NCBI GenBank assembly: GCA_030685235.1
Contig: MU839148.1
Span: 1-64,000, forward strand
Length of the DNA: 64,000 nucleotides
From: Copromyces sp. CBS 386.78
Taxonomy: Eukaryota > Ascomycota > Sordariomycetes > Sordariales > Sordariaceae
Direction: 5' to 3'
This document shows, in pieces, positions 25,433 to 36,751 of the stretch. A program made the position numbers and the translations under genes. Every line of letters starts with the position of its first letter. Position 1 is the first letter of the stretch. The notes under the pieces are model-generated. The model did not search any database, had not been told where the DNA came from, and saw only the letters and a list, made by a program, of their open reading frames with translations.

Positions 25433-27783
25433 ATGGCGCCCTCGCTCTCCAAACCCGTCTTCCCGACGTTCAGGGACCGCACCGTCAAGGGCATCATCAC
25501 CCAGCTCACGTCCATGTACCTCGACAACCGCACCCGCATCTCGCGCGCCGTCTATATCACCTTGTTCGTCGCCCTCGTCAACCGCGTCCGCCACGCCATC
25601 GCCGAGCAAAAGGCCGCCTCCGTCCGCGACGCTGCCAAGCGCGCCGAGCGCCAGGGCACCACGGCCTCGGTCAACTCGGACGATGCCGCGGGCGGCAAGA
25701 AGAAGAAGGTGGAGCTGAACCGCGAGTTCTTCCGCTCGCTGCTGAGGTTGCTCAAGATCGTGGTGCCCGGCTGGCGCAGCAAGGAGACGAGGCTGTTGAT
25801 CAGCCACAGTTTCTTCTTGGTGCTGAGGACGCTGATCTCGCTCAAGGTGGCGGCTATGGATGGTGCGATTGTCAAGGCGCTGGTGAAGGGTAATGGAAGG
25901 GAGTTCATCACGAGGATCGTGTACTGGATGTTGATTGCGGTGCCGGCTACGTTTACTAACTCTATGGTAAGCGCCGGCTGTTTCTACTTGCTATATGGTA
26001 CGGGATGCTAATGATTGAAATTACATGACAGCTCTCATATCACCAAGCCGAGTTGTCGTTAAAGTATAGGACGAGATTGACGCAGTATATCCACGACAAG
26101 TACCTTTCGCAGTTGACTTTCTACGGTATCTCTGCGCTAGACGACAGGATCAAGAACCCCGACCAGCTTATCGCGGTTGATGTGGCCAAGTTCTCCAACA
26201 GCTTGGCTGAGTTGTACAGTAACTTGGCCAAGCCGATCCTTGATATGGTGCGAAACCCCCCCGTCTTCGGCGGCTGCTGCTACTGGGAAACCGTTGGCTA
26301 ACACACAATACCTAGACAATTTACACCTTCTCGCTATCAAAGAGCGTCGGTGGAGAGGGTGTCGTATTCATGTCCCTCCTAGTCCAACTCTCAGCAAACG
26401 TCATGCGAGCGCTAACACCGCCCTTTGGCAAATACGTCGCTGAAGAAGCGAGACTAGAGGGCGAATTCCGCTTCCAGCATTCCAGACTAATAGACCACAG
26501 CGAAGAGGTCGCCCTATACGCCGGTCACGAAGCCGAGAAGGACACACTAGACAAGGGCTACTTCACCTTGATCAAGCACGTCAACTACATCTTACGCCGG
26601 CGCTTCTACCACAGCTTCATGGAGGATTTCGTGATCAAGTACTTCTGGGGTGCGCTGGGTTTGATGCTCTGCAGTGTTCCCGTCTTCGTGAAGCTGCCGG
26701 GCCAGCTCACGATGAACATGGGTGATCGTACCGAGACGTTCGTGACGAACCGCAGAATGCTCCTGTCGGCTTCGGACGCTTTTGGCCGTATCATGTTCTC
26801 GTACAGGGAGATCATGGAGCTGGCGGGATACACATCCCGCGTGTCGTCACTGCTGGAGGTTATGGATGACATTCAGAACGGACACTTTGAGAAGAAGCTG
26901 GTTTCTAGTTCCGGCACCGAGGACAACGAGGCCGTGCTTAAGGGCAGAGGTAAAGTGGTGGAGAGCAGGGATATCGAGTTTATTGATGTGTATGTTCCAA
27001 TCCCCTCCTTATCACATCATTTGCAATTGCGATGCTAACCCTTTGACACAAAACAGCCCTATCATCTCGCCCAACGGCGACGTCTTAGTCAAGGCCCTCT
27101 CCTTCAAGCTCCGAGCAGGCGACCACCTTCTCGTCATCGGTCCCAACGGCTGCGGCAAGTCCTCCCTCTTCCGCATCCTCGGCGGTCTCTGGCCCGTATA
27201 CGGCGGCACCGTCCACAAGCCCCCCTTCTCCGACATCTTCTACATCCCGCAGCGCCCCTATCTCTCTCGGGGGTCCCTGCGCCAGCAAATCATCTACCCG
27301 GATGGCCTGCGTACCATGCGCGCCAAGGGCGTCACCGATGCCGACCTGCTCGCCATCCTCAAGGTTTTGAATCTAGAGCACCTGCTCGAGCTCTACCCGG
27401 AGGGTTGGGACGCCGAGGCCGAGTGGCGCGACGTCCTGTCAGGTGGCCTCCAGCAGCGCGTCGCTATGGCTAGGCTGTTCTACCACAAGCCTCGCTATGC
27501 CATCTTGGACGAGTGCACGAGCAGCGTCACGCTTGATACAGAGAAGGTCATGTACGATAATGCCAAGGCGCTGGGGATCACGCTCATGACGGTTTCGCAT
27601 CGCCGCAGTTTGTGGAAGTATCATACCCATATTTTGCAGTTTGATGGGCAGGGGAAGTACGTGTTTACAAAGCTGGATGCGGAGAGGAGGCTGGAGCTGG
27701 AGGATGAGAAAGAAGATTTGGATGTGTTGTTGAGGCAGGTGCCGGAGTTGGAAAGGAGGATTGCTGAGTTGACTGCTGAGTAG
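25433..27783 (+). CDS. Peroxisomal ABC half-transporter, ABCD/Pxa family
   Basis: Imports long-chain fatty acyl-CoA into peroxisomes as a dimer of two half-transporters. Exons 25433-25966, 26032-26247, 26316-26989 and 27057-27783 give 716 aa. The membrane domain (about 80-370) starts after a basic, Lys-rich stretch and includes the conserved [21 protein letters not shown] loop region. The nucleotide-binding domain is at the C-terminus, with Walker [10 protein letters not shown] near 501, the signature [13 protein letters not shown] near 602, Walker B YAILDE near 622 and the switch His in TVSHRRSLW. The short linker region before Walker A and the absence of a second nucleotide-binding domain mark a half-transporter. 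I cannot decide between the Pxa1 and Pxa2 orthologue from sequence alone. Intron 3 splits the valine codon in IDV-PIIS. Confidence 0.93.
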
Positions 27784-28474
27784 GCAAGCTGTGGGTTGGA
27801 TTGGGTTTGATGATTATGAGGATAAGAAGATGGGGTGTTTGTTTTGGATATATATCACGGAGAGGAGAGGAAGACAAGGGGGAAGGAAGGGTGTAACTGG
27901 ACCTTCGAAAAAGCAAAGAACTACAGTATATCCTGGGCGGCTTTATCATCTTTCTTTTTTTGGATAGCAACTTTGTGGCAGTAACTGTAAGAGAGATAGA
28001 TACGGACAGAGCATGTTCCCGTATCTAAGACATTTAGTTTCAGGCATTGTCCCGTACGTGCCTCAAGAACTTGTGCACTGGGCGATAAGTCTACAGCTGA
28101 CGCTCTGTAGTCACATTTCTTGAATCGATACTGTTCATACAGCTTATGAGATAGAAGTTATTGTCACACGATTCTATCTTCATTCAAGGTAAGAAAAAGT
28201 CTACAAGACCCCAAACAAATCATCCTCACCCAAGCTAACGGATTCTCTCCCCATATATCTCGGTGTTTGTTCGGAAAACTTTTAATGATCCAGATCACGA
28301 AAAGAGACAAAAACGTACATACGTACAAGTACACAGTACAATACGGTAACAAGAAGTATATATCCAACTAACTCAAACAACCACACCCTTTATCTCTCAT
28401 CCCATCTTATCATCTTCTTCCTACTCATCCATCCATATCCACCCTACACTTGCTCAGACACGAATCCAACTGAC
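27784..28474. other. Convergent intergenic region
   Basis: About 690 bp between the ABC transporter (+) and the secreted repeat protein (-). Expected 3' UTRs on both sides; nothing else recognised. Confidence 0.5.
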
Positions 28475-28943
28475 TTAGATCTCAAGGAACACGGCAGTAC
28501 CAGTAGGCGCCGCCGGAACCGTGCTGTTACCAGCCGGGAAGGGAGCGAGCGTAGCGGAGGCAGCAGCCGTGGAGGTAACGGCGACGACCTCATCAGTGCA
28601 GGTATCATCCTCCTCGGTACCATCCTCGCCAGTAGTCTCCTCATCAGGAGGGCAAGACTCCTCATCACCAGTCTCACCAGAGAGATCGGTGCCGCTGTTA
28701 CCAATAGCAGTGGTAGTGGCGGCAGCGGCAGCGGTGGAGCTAGCGACAACCTCGTTGACGGCGGCGGGAGCAGTCATGGTCACGTAGACGGTAGAAGCGG
28801 GAAGAGTGACGGTGACAGGTGCGGCGGTTACGGTAACGGCTGCGACGCCGGCGTTGGTGGGGCAGTTGGCACCGGCGACAGTGACGGCAGCAGGGCATTG
28901 GCAGGTGCTGGAGTCGGAGCCGCTGCCGGAGCCGGAGCCGGAG

Positions 28944-29028
<85 letters not shown>

Positions 29029-30403
29029 CAGTGTCAGTGTCAGAGTCAGAGTCAGAGCCAGAGCCAGAGCCAGAACCGTGACCGGAGTCGGAACCAGCGC
29101 CAGTGCCAGAGCCAGAGCCAGAACCGTTACCGGAGTCGGAACCAGCGCCAGTGCCAGAGCCAGAGCCGGTGTTGGGAGAAGCAGGCTGCGTGACAACGGA
29201 AGTGACGGTGGCGCCCGTGCCTACGGTGATAGTCCTGGTGCCGGCAGAGGTGGTGGTCATGGTGGAGGTGGTATCAACCTCGACACCAGCGGCAGCAGAA
29301 GAAGTAGCGGGGCTGCCGCCACCGACAGCATCAGCGGCGGAAGTAGAGACGGCAACAGGGTTGGTCATGGTGATGGTCTTGACGACGGTGTTCTTGATGG
29401 TGGACATGACGGTGGTGGTGATGACGCGAGTGTTGCCGTTGCCGCCGTTGCCGTTGCCGCCGAGGGTGATGGTGATGGCCTTGGGGGTGGTGACGGTCTC
29501 GACGGCGGTCGCGGTAACCTGGATGCCGGTGCTGGAGGCCTTGTCGACGACGCTGGAGGCGATGGAGGAGGCATCGGCCACGGGGCAGACGGTGGTGGTG
29601 AGAACAGCGGTGCGGGTGACGACGGTGGTGGCGAGGGCCTCGGTGGGGAGAGTAGCGAGGTCCTCGGTCCTGGCGGGGCAGTTGGTGATGGAGGCAGCGC
29701 AGGAAGTGATGGTCTGAACCTCAGTAGCAATCACTGTGAGAGTGGTGAGACCGGACGACGCAGCGACTGGCGCAACAGTGGTAGAGTTACTGAAGATGGG
29801 AGCCGAGGTGGTCAAAGCAGCGGAGGTGGTCGCGGCAGAAGCAGTTACGGGAGCAGCAGAGGAGAGGGTGGAGCCGCTGATACCGGTGCTCGAGGCCTCA
29901 GCAAGAACGCTGGAGGAGATGGACGAAGCATCAGCAACTGGGCAGACGGTCTCGGTAAGGACAATGCTCCTCGTCACGACAGTAGTGGCGAGAGCCTCGG
30001 TGGGAAGAGCAGCAAGATCCTCAGACTTGGCAGGGCAGTTGGTGATGGTGGCAGCACACGAAGTGATGGTCTCGATCGAAGTGGCGATGACGGTGAGGGT
30101 GGTGAGAGACTGAGCCTCGGGGACAGTAGTCGTAGCATTGACGGAGTCGAGGAAGCTAGGGACTCCGGTGGAGAAGGGGACTCCAGTCGAAAGAGGAACA
30201 CCAGTAGAGATGGCAGCCCCGGTGGAAAGATCCACGGCCGAAGAAGAGGCAACGGCAGCAGCCTCGGAGGAGCTAGCCACGGCTTCGGCAGAGCTGACGG
30301 CGGGAAGAGTGGTGTTGAAGCGGCGGAAGTGCATATGGCGAGGGTGAGAGTAGGCGGTTGTGAGGGCGGCAAAGAAGCCGAGGGCAATGGCGGAGGACTT
30401 CAT
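28475..30403 (-). CDS. Secreted Ser/Thr/Ala-rich protein with SG repeats and duplicated Cys module
   Basis: Intronless, 642 aa. A signal peptide is clear ([19 protein letters not shown]). After a Ser/Ala/Val-rich stretch, a module of about 76 residues occurs twice, at about 100-175 and 219-294. Each copy has the order [37 protein letters not shown] and [11 protein letters not shown] Thr-rich region leads to a low-complexity run of alternating Ser and Gly (about 440-515). The last third has CQCP, SCPPDE and acidic EEDDTCTDE segments. The composition predicts heavy O-glycosylation, as in cell-wall or adhesin-type proteins. No hydrophobic GPI-attachment tail is visible at the end (TGTAVFLEI), so the protein is either released or held by another linkage. 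No named family recognised. The start is the ATG that opens the signal peptide. Confidence 0.8.
28921..29060. repeat. Hexanucleotide tract (GAGCCA)n inside the secreted protein gene
   Basis: About 20 near-identical GAGCCA units on the plus strand encode the Ser-Gly run on the minus strand. The array grades into GTGTCA/GAGTCA variants near 29032-29055, giving the Asp/Ser/Thr part. Right after it a 48-bp segment is duplicated: GAACCGT starts at 29073 and again at 29121. Lengths of such arrays usually differ between strains. Confidence 0.9.
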
Positions 30404-33336
30404 GTTGACTGATGTATGTATGTATCGGTTCGTATCTCGTGTGGTTCTTGCGAGTTGATTGTTTTCCCTCTTTTTCAAAGACGTAGTCTGAAGGTGATAA
30501 TGAGTGGTTATTGCGCCCAGGCAATTTTGTTGTTTTGGAAAGAGCGAAGATCGACTTCGCAAGACTGGCAGGTTTAAGACACTTGCTCGTAACAGAGAAC
30601 GTAAAGGTGGGAAGAAAGACAAGTGAAGTCTGCTAGACTGGCTAGACGAGAGAGACAAGCAAAAGGAATGATGCTTGACTTGTAAAGAGACAGACCACTG
30701 AAAAGAAGGGAGCTACGGAAACCAGAAGAACAAGAGGGAGGTGAGAGGACGGGGAAAGAGACTCGTCGGGGGCTTTAAAGAAGAAACCCTCACGAAGTCA
30801 CAAGCTCCCCGCATCCACAGCCAAGAGAAAAAGCACCCCTGTTGACGATGGAAGCCACTGCATGTAAACGAGGCACAGCTACACTAGCAGCGTCTGGCCA
30901 CTGGGAAGACTCTTGGATAGGGGCTCCACAGAACCTTGACAAACCTGACCGGGGCTCTTCCATACAGAGCAGTCTCTCCGCTGTTGTCGAACTGCCAGAG
31001 ACCTGAAGGACTGACGGTACCCATCGTTTGATGCTGGTGAGTACCGGGGCTCCGGGGCCCCAATGGCACCACGAGAACGAGGGTTCATCTTGTCGAGGAG
31101 AGTTTCGCGAAATCCAGGAGTTCTTGGGTCAAGAATTTCTGTAACACGGGCGAATGGCACCCCTGTCACGACAAGGGTGCCAGCAGGAGGCAGACGCAGG
31201 AACAGACTTCCTGAGACAACCACAGCGGGCCAATGGGGTCAGGATGCCGACCTCCCGATTAAGATTCTTAGGGGCCTGGAGGGGGCCAGGAGGCGCCAAA
31301 CCAACGGCAACAGAAAAGTGCCTGGAGATTCCTAGAAGAAAAATAGCATGCATGAATGACATGGACTTCCTCATCCTTGGGGACGGTGATGGTGGTTTTG
31401 GGGGAATAAGCCAAGGTAGCCCAGACTTGGATATGGGCATGAGTTGATAGTCGTTGGTGTGGTGTATTCATAGTCGTTGATCGTAAGATGGACGATCGAT
31501 TCGAGCCCCGAACGTGTAAGTGAAGAGTCTCTGAGACAAGCGATGGCCAGCAAAGACTGGTTGAGGTAATTGAGGCCCGAGTGCGTTTGATGCTGAGTCT
31601 CGGTTCGCGAGATCTACCGTTTGGTTTCAACCGTATACAAAGGGAGAGTTGGCATCGGGTGATTGAAGGTGAAGAGGAGTGGCCTCGACGGCGGGGTCCC
31701 TCGGACTCCCACCGTTTGTCTCGTCTCGTCCCTCGCACCTGACGGCAACAACAACAACGGGACGAACCATCCATTATACCCTCAAGTTAAAGAGCGAGCG
31801 GGCAAGTTGTTGGCGCGGCTGACGCGAGTGTTTTGAACATTTCCGTATATAGAAACCAGACCAATGGTTGACACCGCATGGACGTGGCATGGCGACACCG
31901 TCCTACCATCCATTAGAACTAGATGGGCAGTCAGCTATTTTCAGCCCAGGCACGTTTCGTCCGACTCTCGCATCGTGTCGATGCTCTCCTCTCTCGGCGT
32001 CGACATTGTGTTTGCATAAATGTCCGCGACTCCCGCCTTGGTTCACACTTGTTCGTAGGCGGCTCCGCCACTCATTCCCAGAGGTCGTTCTCTGTGGTAT
32101 GTGATGAGTTAGTACCCCTTGACGGTCGGGCCATAGGGGGGAACAGCGGGAAGAATTGTTGTGTTGAGAGAAGACAAGATGGAGGCTGTTTCATCTTTTT
32201 CCAGCTAGCGAGCCGGTCGGCATCACCCGTGATTCGTCTGGTCAACCATTGTTCTCCACCATCCCCATCATCCCGGAACAATCGAGGCTCAGGTTTCAAT
32301 GCCCCCGGTTCACTTTCATCAAAAAGACTTCGCGTCCACCTCCCGCCAAGCCTCCGCGGAGAGGCCGGCCATGCGAAGCCCCAGAAAGTTCAGACACGAT
32401 CAAGATTCCATCGCAGGCATCGCCATGTTTCTGCTTCCTCGGAGACCACTACCGCGCGGGGGTTAGACTCGGCTCTTCACTTCTGCACAAAAGTCCAAAG
32501 GCCATTGTTTCTGCCGTCTCAACCTTTTGTACACTATCTCCCTGATGAAGGCCGACAGTTTTCGAGCTTGGGTTGCCGAACTGCCGGGTGAATAAGGTAA
32601 CGAACCGGTGTTTTTGCAGAGGGTTAGGGTTGAGCGTGCCCAGATGGTTATGTGACACTTCGCTTACACCAAAAGGTTCAAAGACATGATGACCTCGGTC
32701 TCGCCAACACACAACCAAACAAGATGCACAAATGTGAGCCGCACATTACTACATGCAACACATGCAGGTTGCAGCAGCTCTGCTCTGCTTCTGTGAAGCA
32801 AGTTTGAAAGCTCGGCTGCAGTTGTTTGGTGCATCGTGTCCGAATCGGGAATGTTCGACCACAAAACTGTCTTTGTTTGAGACGGAGTGCATCGATGGAA
32901 TCACAAGATCCATCCATCTTCTTCCAATTCTCTCGATAGGTAGTTTGTCTCATCGCCAATCTGGAGACGGCTCGAGATAAGAGATCTACTAACCCCTGGG
33001 GGAATCTGACCAAAGTCCATTTGGGCTTAGATTTGTCCCCTACTGTATCCACTGCATCTCAGCGGGTACCCGAAAAGGTCCCTCAATCCAGGCTTTTATA
33101 GCGGCATCTCCGCCATTTTGATGCGCTGATCGTCACCACGGTCGGTAGAAACTCGGTAGGCCTTGAAAATACAAAAAATCGGTGTTATCGCCAACATCCA
33201 TTCCATTCTGCTGGCGTTGGGCGTGCTGAATGAAGGTGGGATACATCTTCGTGACTTGAGGACCCCCTCCATCACAACCGCGCGGTTCAGGAGGTCAACA
33301 ACTCGGGCTCCATCACCGTCGTTTCATTTGCCAGTC
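30404..33336. other. 2.9-kb intergenic region without a supported gene
   Basis: Divergent spacing between the secreted protein (-) and gamma-glutamyltranspeptidase (+). The open frames are short, overlap on both strands and look non-coding. A two-unit telomere-like GGGTTA motif is at 32621-32632. No transposon ends, rRNA or tRNA were recognised. It may hold a non-coding RNA or large promoters. Confidence 0.45.
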
Positions 33337-35176
33337 ATGCGTAAGTTCACTTCCTTTACACATTCCCGTGTCCAGTCACTAACATGATACAACAGCTCAC
33401 CTATCACCTCTATTATGCGGCCTGGCTGTGCTGAGCCAGCTCGGCTCCGTGGTCACCGCCGTCCCCTTGGAATCCAAGTACCAAAGCGTGATCCAAAACA
33501 CCTCTTCCGAGGGTCACCGGGGAGCCGTGGCTAGCGAGAGCGCCATATGCTCCGAGATTGGCATCGACACCCTCCGCAAGGGTGGTTCCGCCGCCGACGC
33601 CATGGTAGCCACCACCCTCTGCGTCGGCACCATCGGCATGTACCACTCGGGCATCGGCGGCGGCGGCTTTATGCTGGTGCGCGACCCAGACGGTAACTAC
33701 GAGACGGTGGACTACCGCGAGACCGCGCCCGCAGCGGCCACCCAGGATATGTACAACGACGACCCGAACGCCAGCGTCATCGGCGCCCGCTCCGTCGCCA
33801 TCCCCAGCGAGCTGCGCGGCCTCGAGTACGTGCACAGCAAGTACGGCCGGCTGCCGTGGCACGACCTCGTCCTGCCCTCGGTCAAGATTGCCAGGGACGG
33901 CTTCAAAGTGACGGAGGATCTGGTCCGGTACATGGCCAGCGCCTCTGTATCAGACGACTTTTTGACTCGCGACCCCGTCTGGGCCCAAGATTTCGCTCCC
34001 AACGGCACCCTCCTCGGGCTGGGTGACACCATCACGCGCAAACGATACGCCAAAACACTAGCCAAAATCGCTCTCTTCGGCGCCGACGCCTTCTACACCG
34101 GCCCGATCGCGGACTCCATCATCGCCCTCCTGCAACCTCTCGGCGGCATCCTCACCTACTCGGACCTCGCCAACTACGAGGTATCCATCAAACCGGCGCT
34201 CAACATCACCTACCGGGACTCCTTCCGCATCTTCGCCACCGACGCGCCCTCTTCAGGAGCCGTAACTCTTTCCATCCTCAAAACCATGGAACAATTCCCC
34301 TCCCTCAACCTCACCTCCGACGTGTCCCTAACCAACCACCGCTTCGTAGAAGCCATGAAATTCGCCTACGGCGCTCGCCAATCCCTTGGCGACCCTACTT
34401 TCATAACCAACATCACCACCTTCCAGTCCTCCATGCTCTCCCCCGCTACAGCAAAGTTTATCGCCTCCAAAATCCTTCCCAACTCCACTTTGCCGCTATC
34501 AGAATACGACCCAGCAAAGAACTACGCAGCCGAAGCCCACGGTACCTCCCACATCGTCACCGCCGACCGCTCCGGCCTTACGGTGTCCTCGACCACCACC
34601 CTCAACTTACTCTTCGGTGCCCGTGTAATGACGCCCGACACAGGCATCATTTTGAATGACGAGATGGATGATTTCTCCCAGCCCAACAAGAATAACTCCT
34701 TCGGCTTCGTCCCCTCCCCCAACAACTTCATCCGGGCTGGCAAACGGCCCCTTTCAAGTATCTGCCCGCTGATGGTCGAGCACTTGGGCAACGGCAGCTT
34801 GTGGTTCGCTACCGGTGCCGCGGGGGGGAGTAGGATTATTTCGTCCACAACGCAGGTGGCGTTTAATGTTTTGGAAGGGCTGGATGTGCATCCTAACACT
34901 ACTGACCTAAAAGTCAGCGGGGTGGGTGGCGAAGGAAGCGTGATGCGGGCGGCGGTGGCGGCGCCAAGGTTGCATGATCAGTTGATGCCCGAGGTGTTGC
35001 TGGTGGAGCAGGGGTACGGACAGGATGTGTACGAGGATTTGAAATGGAGGGGACACAGCGTTACTTGGCAGGCTCCCGGGTTGAGTGCGGTGCAGGCGGT
35101 GATGAGATTTGGGAATGGAACGTTTGTGGCGGCGAGTGAGACTAGGCAGGTTAATAGTGGTGGGTTTACTATTTAG
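33337..35176 (+). CDS. Secreted gamma-glutamyltranspeptidase
   Basis: Cleaves the gamma-glutamyl bond of glutathione and its conjugates and transfers or hydrolyses the glutamyl group. It is made as one chain that cuts itself into large and small subunits. Two exons are proposed: 33337-33340 (only four coding bases, ATG C) and 33396-35176, joined by a 55-bp intron with a GTAAGT donor, a CTAAC branch site and a CAG acceptor. The result is 594 aa with a hydrophobic signal peptide (start MPHLSPLLCGLAVL). Family motifs include AVASES, GGSAADAMVA, HSGIGGGGFM and YRETAP. The autocatalytic Thr is residue 385 in AHGTSHI, followed by TLNLLFGARV and NDEMDDFS. Several N-glycosylation sequons occur. The body of the gene is certain; the tiny first exon is the best of the options I see. 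Confidence 0.9.
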
Positions 35177-35586
35177 ATGGGATGGGATGGGATGAGATGA
35201 GGATGATGGGAGGTGGAAAGGGGGTAGGGATGAACGGGACCTACTAAGCTTTGGATAACGCATAGCGAATAGATACTAGAGACAGTAATGGCCATCATGA
35301 TTAATGGTTTTGATTGATGGATGAATATGTTTGTTTTTGAAATTTTAACATTACGAATAGGATATCTCGCACTAACTCGCCCATCATCCGTTCAACACCA
35401 AACCACATGCCACCGAAACCGACCCTCTTTTTTATCCGTTCGTGCTCATGCTCATCTCGACCACCCACACGCCAACAAAAGAAAAACGGTGCGCCCGCCA
35501 AATATACACATTTCAACAAATTCGTCATCATCTCATGAAAAACAACAACAACAACAACGCCGCCCAACAGATACCTAAGCCCCCCT
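35177..35586. other. Convergent 3' region with AAC repeats
   Basis: About 410 bp between the stop codons of gamma-glutamyltranspeptidase (+) and alcohol dehydrogenase (-). It contains six AAC units at 35541-35558, which read GUU in the adh mRNA 3' UTR. Confidence 0.7.
35541..35558. repeat. (AAC)6 microsatellite in the adh-1 3' UTR
   Basis: Six perfect AAC units on the plus strand, about 30 nt beyond the alcohol dehydrogenase stop codon, so the mRNA carries (GUU)6. Complementary to the 5' UTR repeat of the same gene at 36731-36751. Confidence 0.9.
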
Positions 35587-36719
35587 CTATTTGCTGGTAT
35601 CCACGACATATCTGCCGACAATCTTGCCCTCTTCCATCAAGTCATAGACCTCCTGCAACTTGCTGAGGCCGACCGTCTTGAAGGGAGCCTTGACCAAGCC
35701 GCGAGCAAAGAAGTCGATGGCCTCCTGGGTATCCTGCCTGTTACCGACATACGAGCCCTTGATGGTGATCATGCGGATGACGGTATCAAAGACGGGGGCC
35801 TTGAAGTACGCGCCGGCGGGGAGACCGATGCAGATGATGGTTCCGCGGGGACGGACGTACTCAACTGCCTGGTGGAAGGGCCCCTCAGAGACAGCGAGCA
35901 GGATGACGGCGTGGGGACCGAGACCCTCAGGGGTGGCGGCCTTGACGTCCGCGACGAGGTCCTTGGAGGTGGTGAAGTCGACGTAGGCCTTAGCGCCCAG
36001 CTCGCGGCAGTTCTTGCCCTTCTCCTCGCCGCCGTCGATGGCGATGGCGCGCAGGCCCATGGCGTTGGCGTACTGGATGGCCATGCTGCCGAGACCGCCG
36101 CCGGCGCCGACGATGGCGACCCACTGGCCGGGACGAGCACCGGACTCCTTGAGGCCCTTGTACACAGTGATACCGGCGCAGAGAACGGGCGCGACGGCCT
36201 CAAGGTCACACTCCTTGGGGATCTTGGCGACGTGAGCGGCCTTGGCAATGGCGTACTGCTGGAAGGAACCGTCGACGGTGTAGCCGGACAGGAGGGCGTG
36301 GGGGCACAGGGGCTCGTCGGCTTGCATGCAGAAGGAGCAGGCCAGGCAAGAGCCGTTGAGCCACTTGATACCGGCGCGGTCGCCGATCTCAACCTCGGTG
36401 ACGAGCTCACCCTTGGCTACGACGATACCGGCACCTTCGTGGCCACCGACGAGGGGAAGCTTGGTATCGAGGGGCCAGTCACCCTTCATGGCGTGGAGAT
36501 CGGTATGGCAGACGCCAGAGTACTTGACATTGATGAGGACCTCATCGGGACCAGGCTTCTGGACGGGGATCTGCTTGAAGACGACGGCTAGGAGAAGGGA
36601 CAGGTTAGTCTTTGCTTCAAGTGCCTCCAAGGCTAATGACAAAGGGCACTCGACTTACGACCGCCCTTCTTCTCGACCACCTGGGCCCATTGCTGTTCTG
36701 GGATCTCGAAGCTGGTCAT
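35587..36719 (-). CDS. adh-1: Zinc-dependent alcohol dehydrogenase (fermentative, ADH1 type)
   Basis: Interconverts acetaldehyde/ethanol with NAD(H) in the cytosol. Exons (minus) 36719-36659 and 36587-35587, intron 71 bp, give 353 aa, the usual length for fungal ADH1. The catalytic zinc ligands are Cys47 (GVCHTDLH), His70 (GGHEGAG) and Cys157 (PVLCAG). The structural zinc is held by Cys101, 104, 107 and 115 (CLACSFC...C). The Rossmann motif GAGGGLG is at 181-187, with the NAD-selecting acid in AIDGGEEK. The intron splits the proline codon after EKKGG. The 5' UTR has seven CAA-type triplets directly before the start and the 3' UTR has six GUU triplets. Confidence 0.96.
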
Positions 36720-36730
36720 TGTGAAGGTGT

Positions 36731-36751
36731 GTTGTTGTTGTTGTTGTTGTT
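36731..36751. repeat. (GTT)7 microsatellite in the adh-1 5' UTR
   Basis: Seven perfect GTT units on the plus strand. The adh-1 mRNA is read from the minus strand and so carries (AAC)7 ending about 11 nt before its start codon. CAA-type leaders are usually unstructured and well translated. Confidence 0.9.

Noticed and set aside
28898..30412. Plus-strand frame of about 500 codons opposite the secreted repeat protein
   Set aside because: It exists because the hexanucleotide array and GC-rich repeats have no stops in several frames; the minus-strand frame has a signal peptide and the better composition.
31480..31530. GATTCGAGCCCC resembling a tRNA T-arm box
   Set aside because: No A-box at the right distance and no cloverleaf could be drawn.
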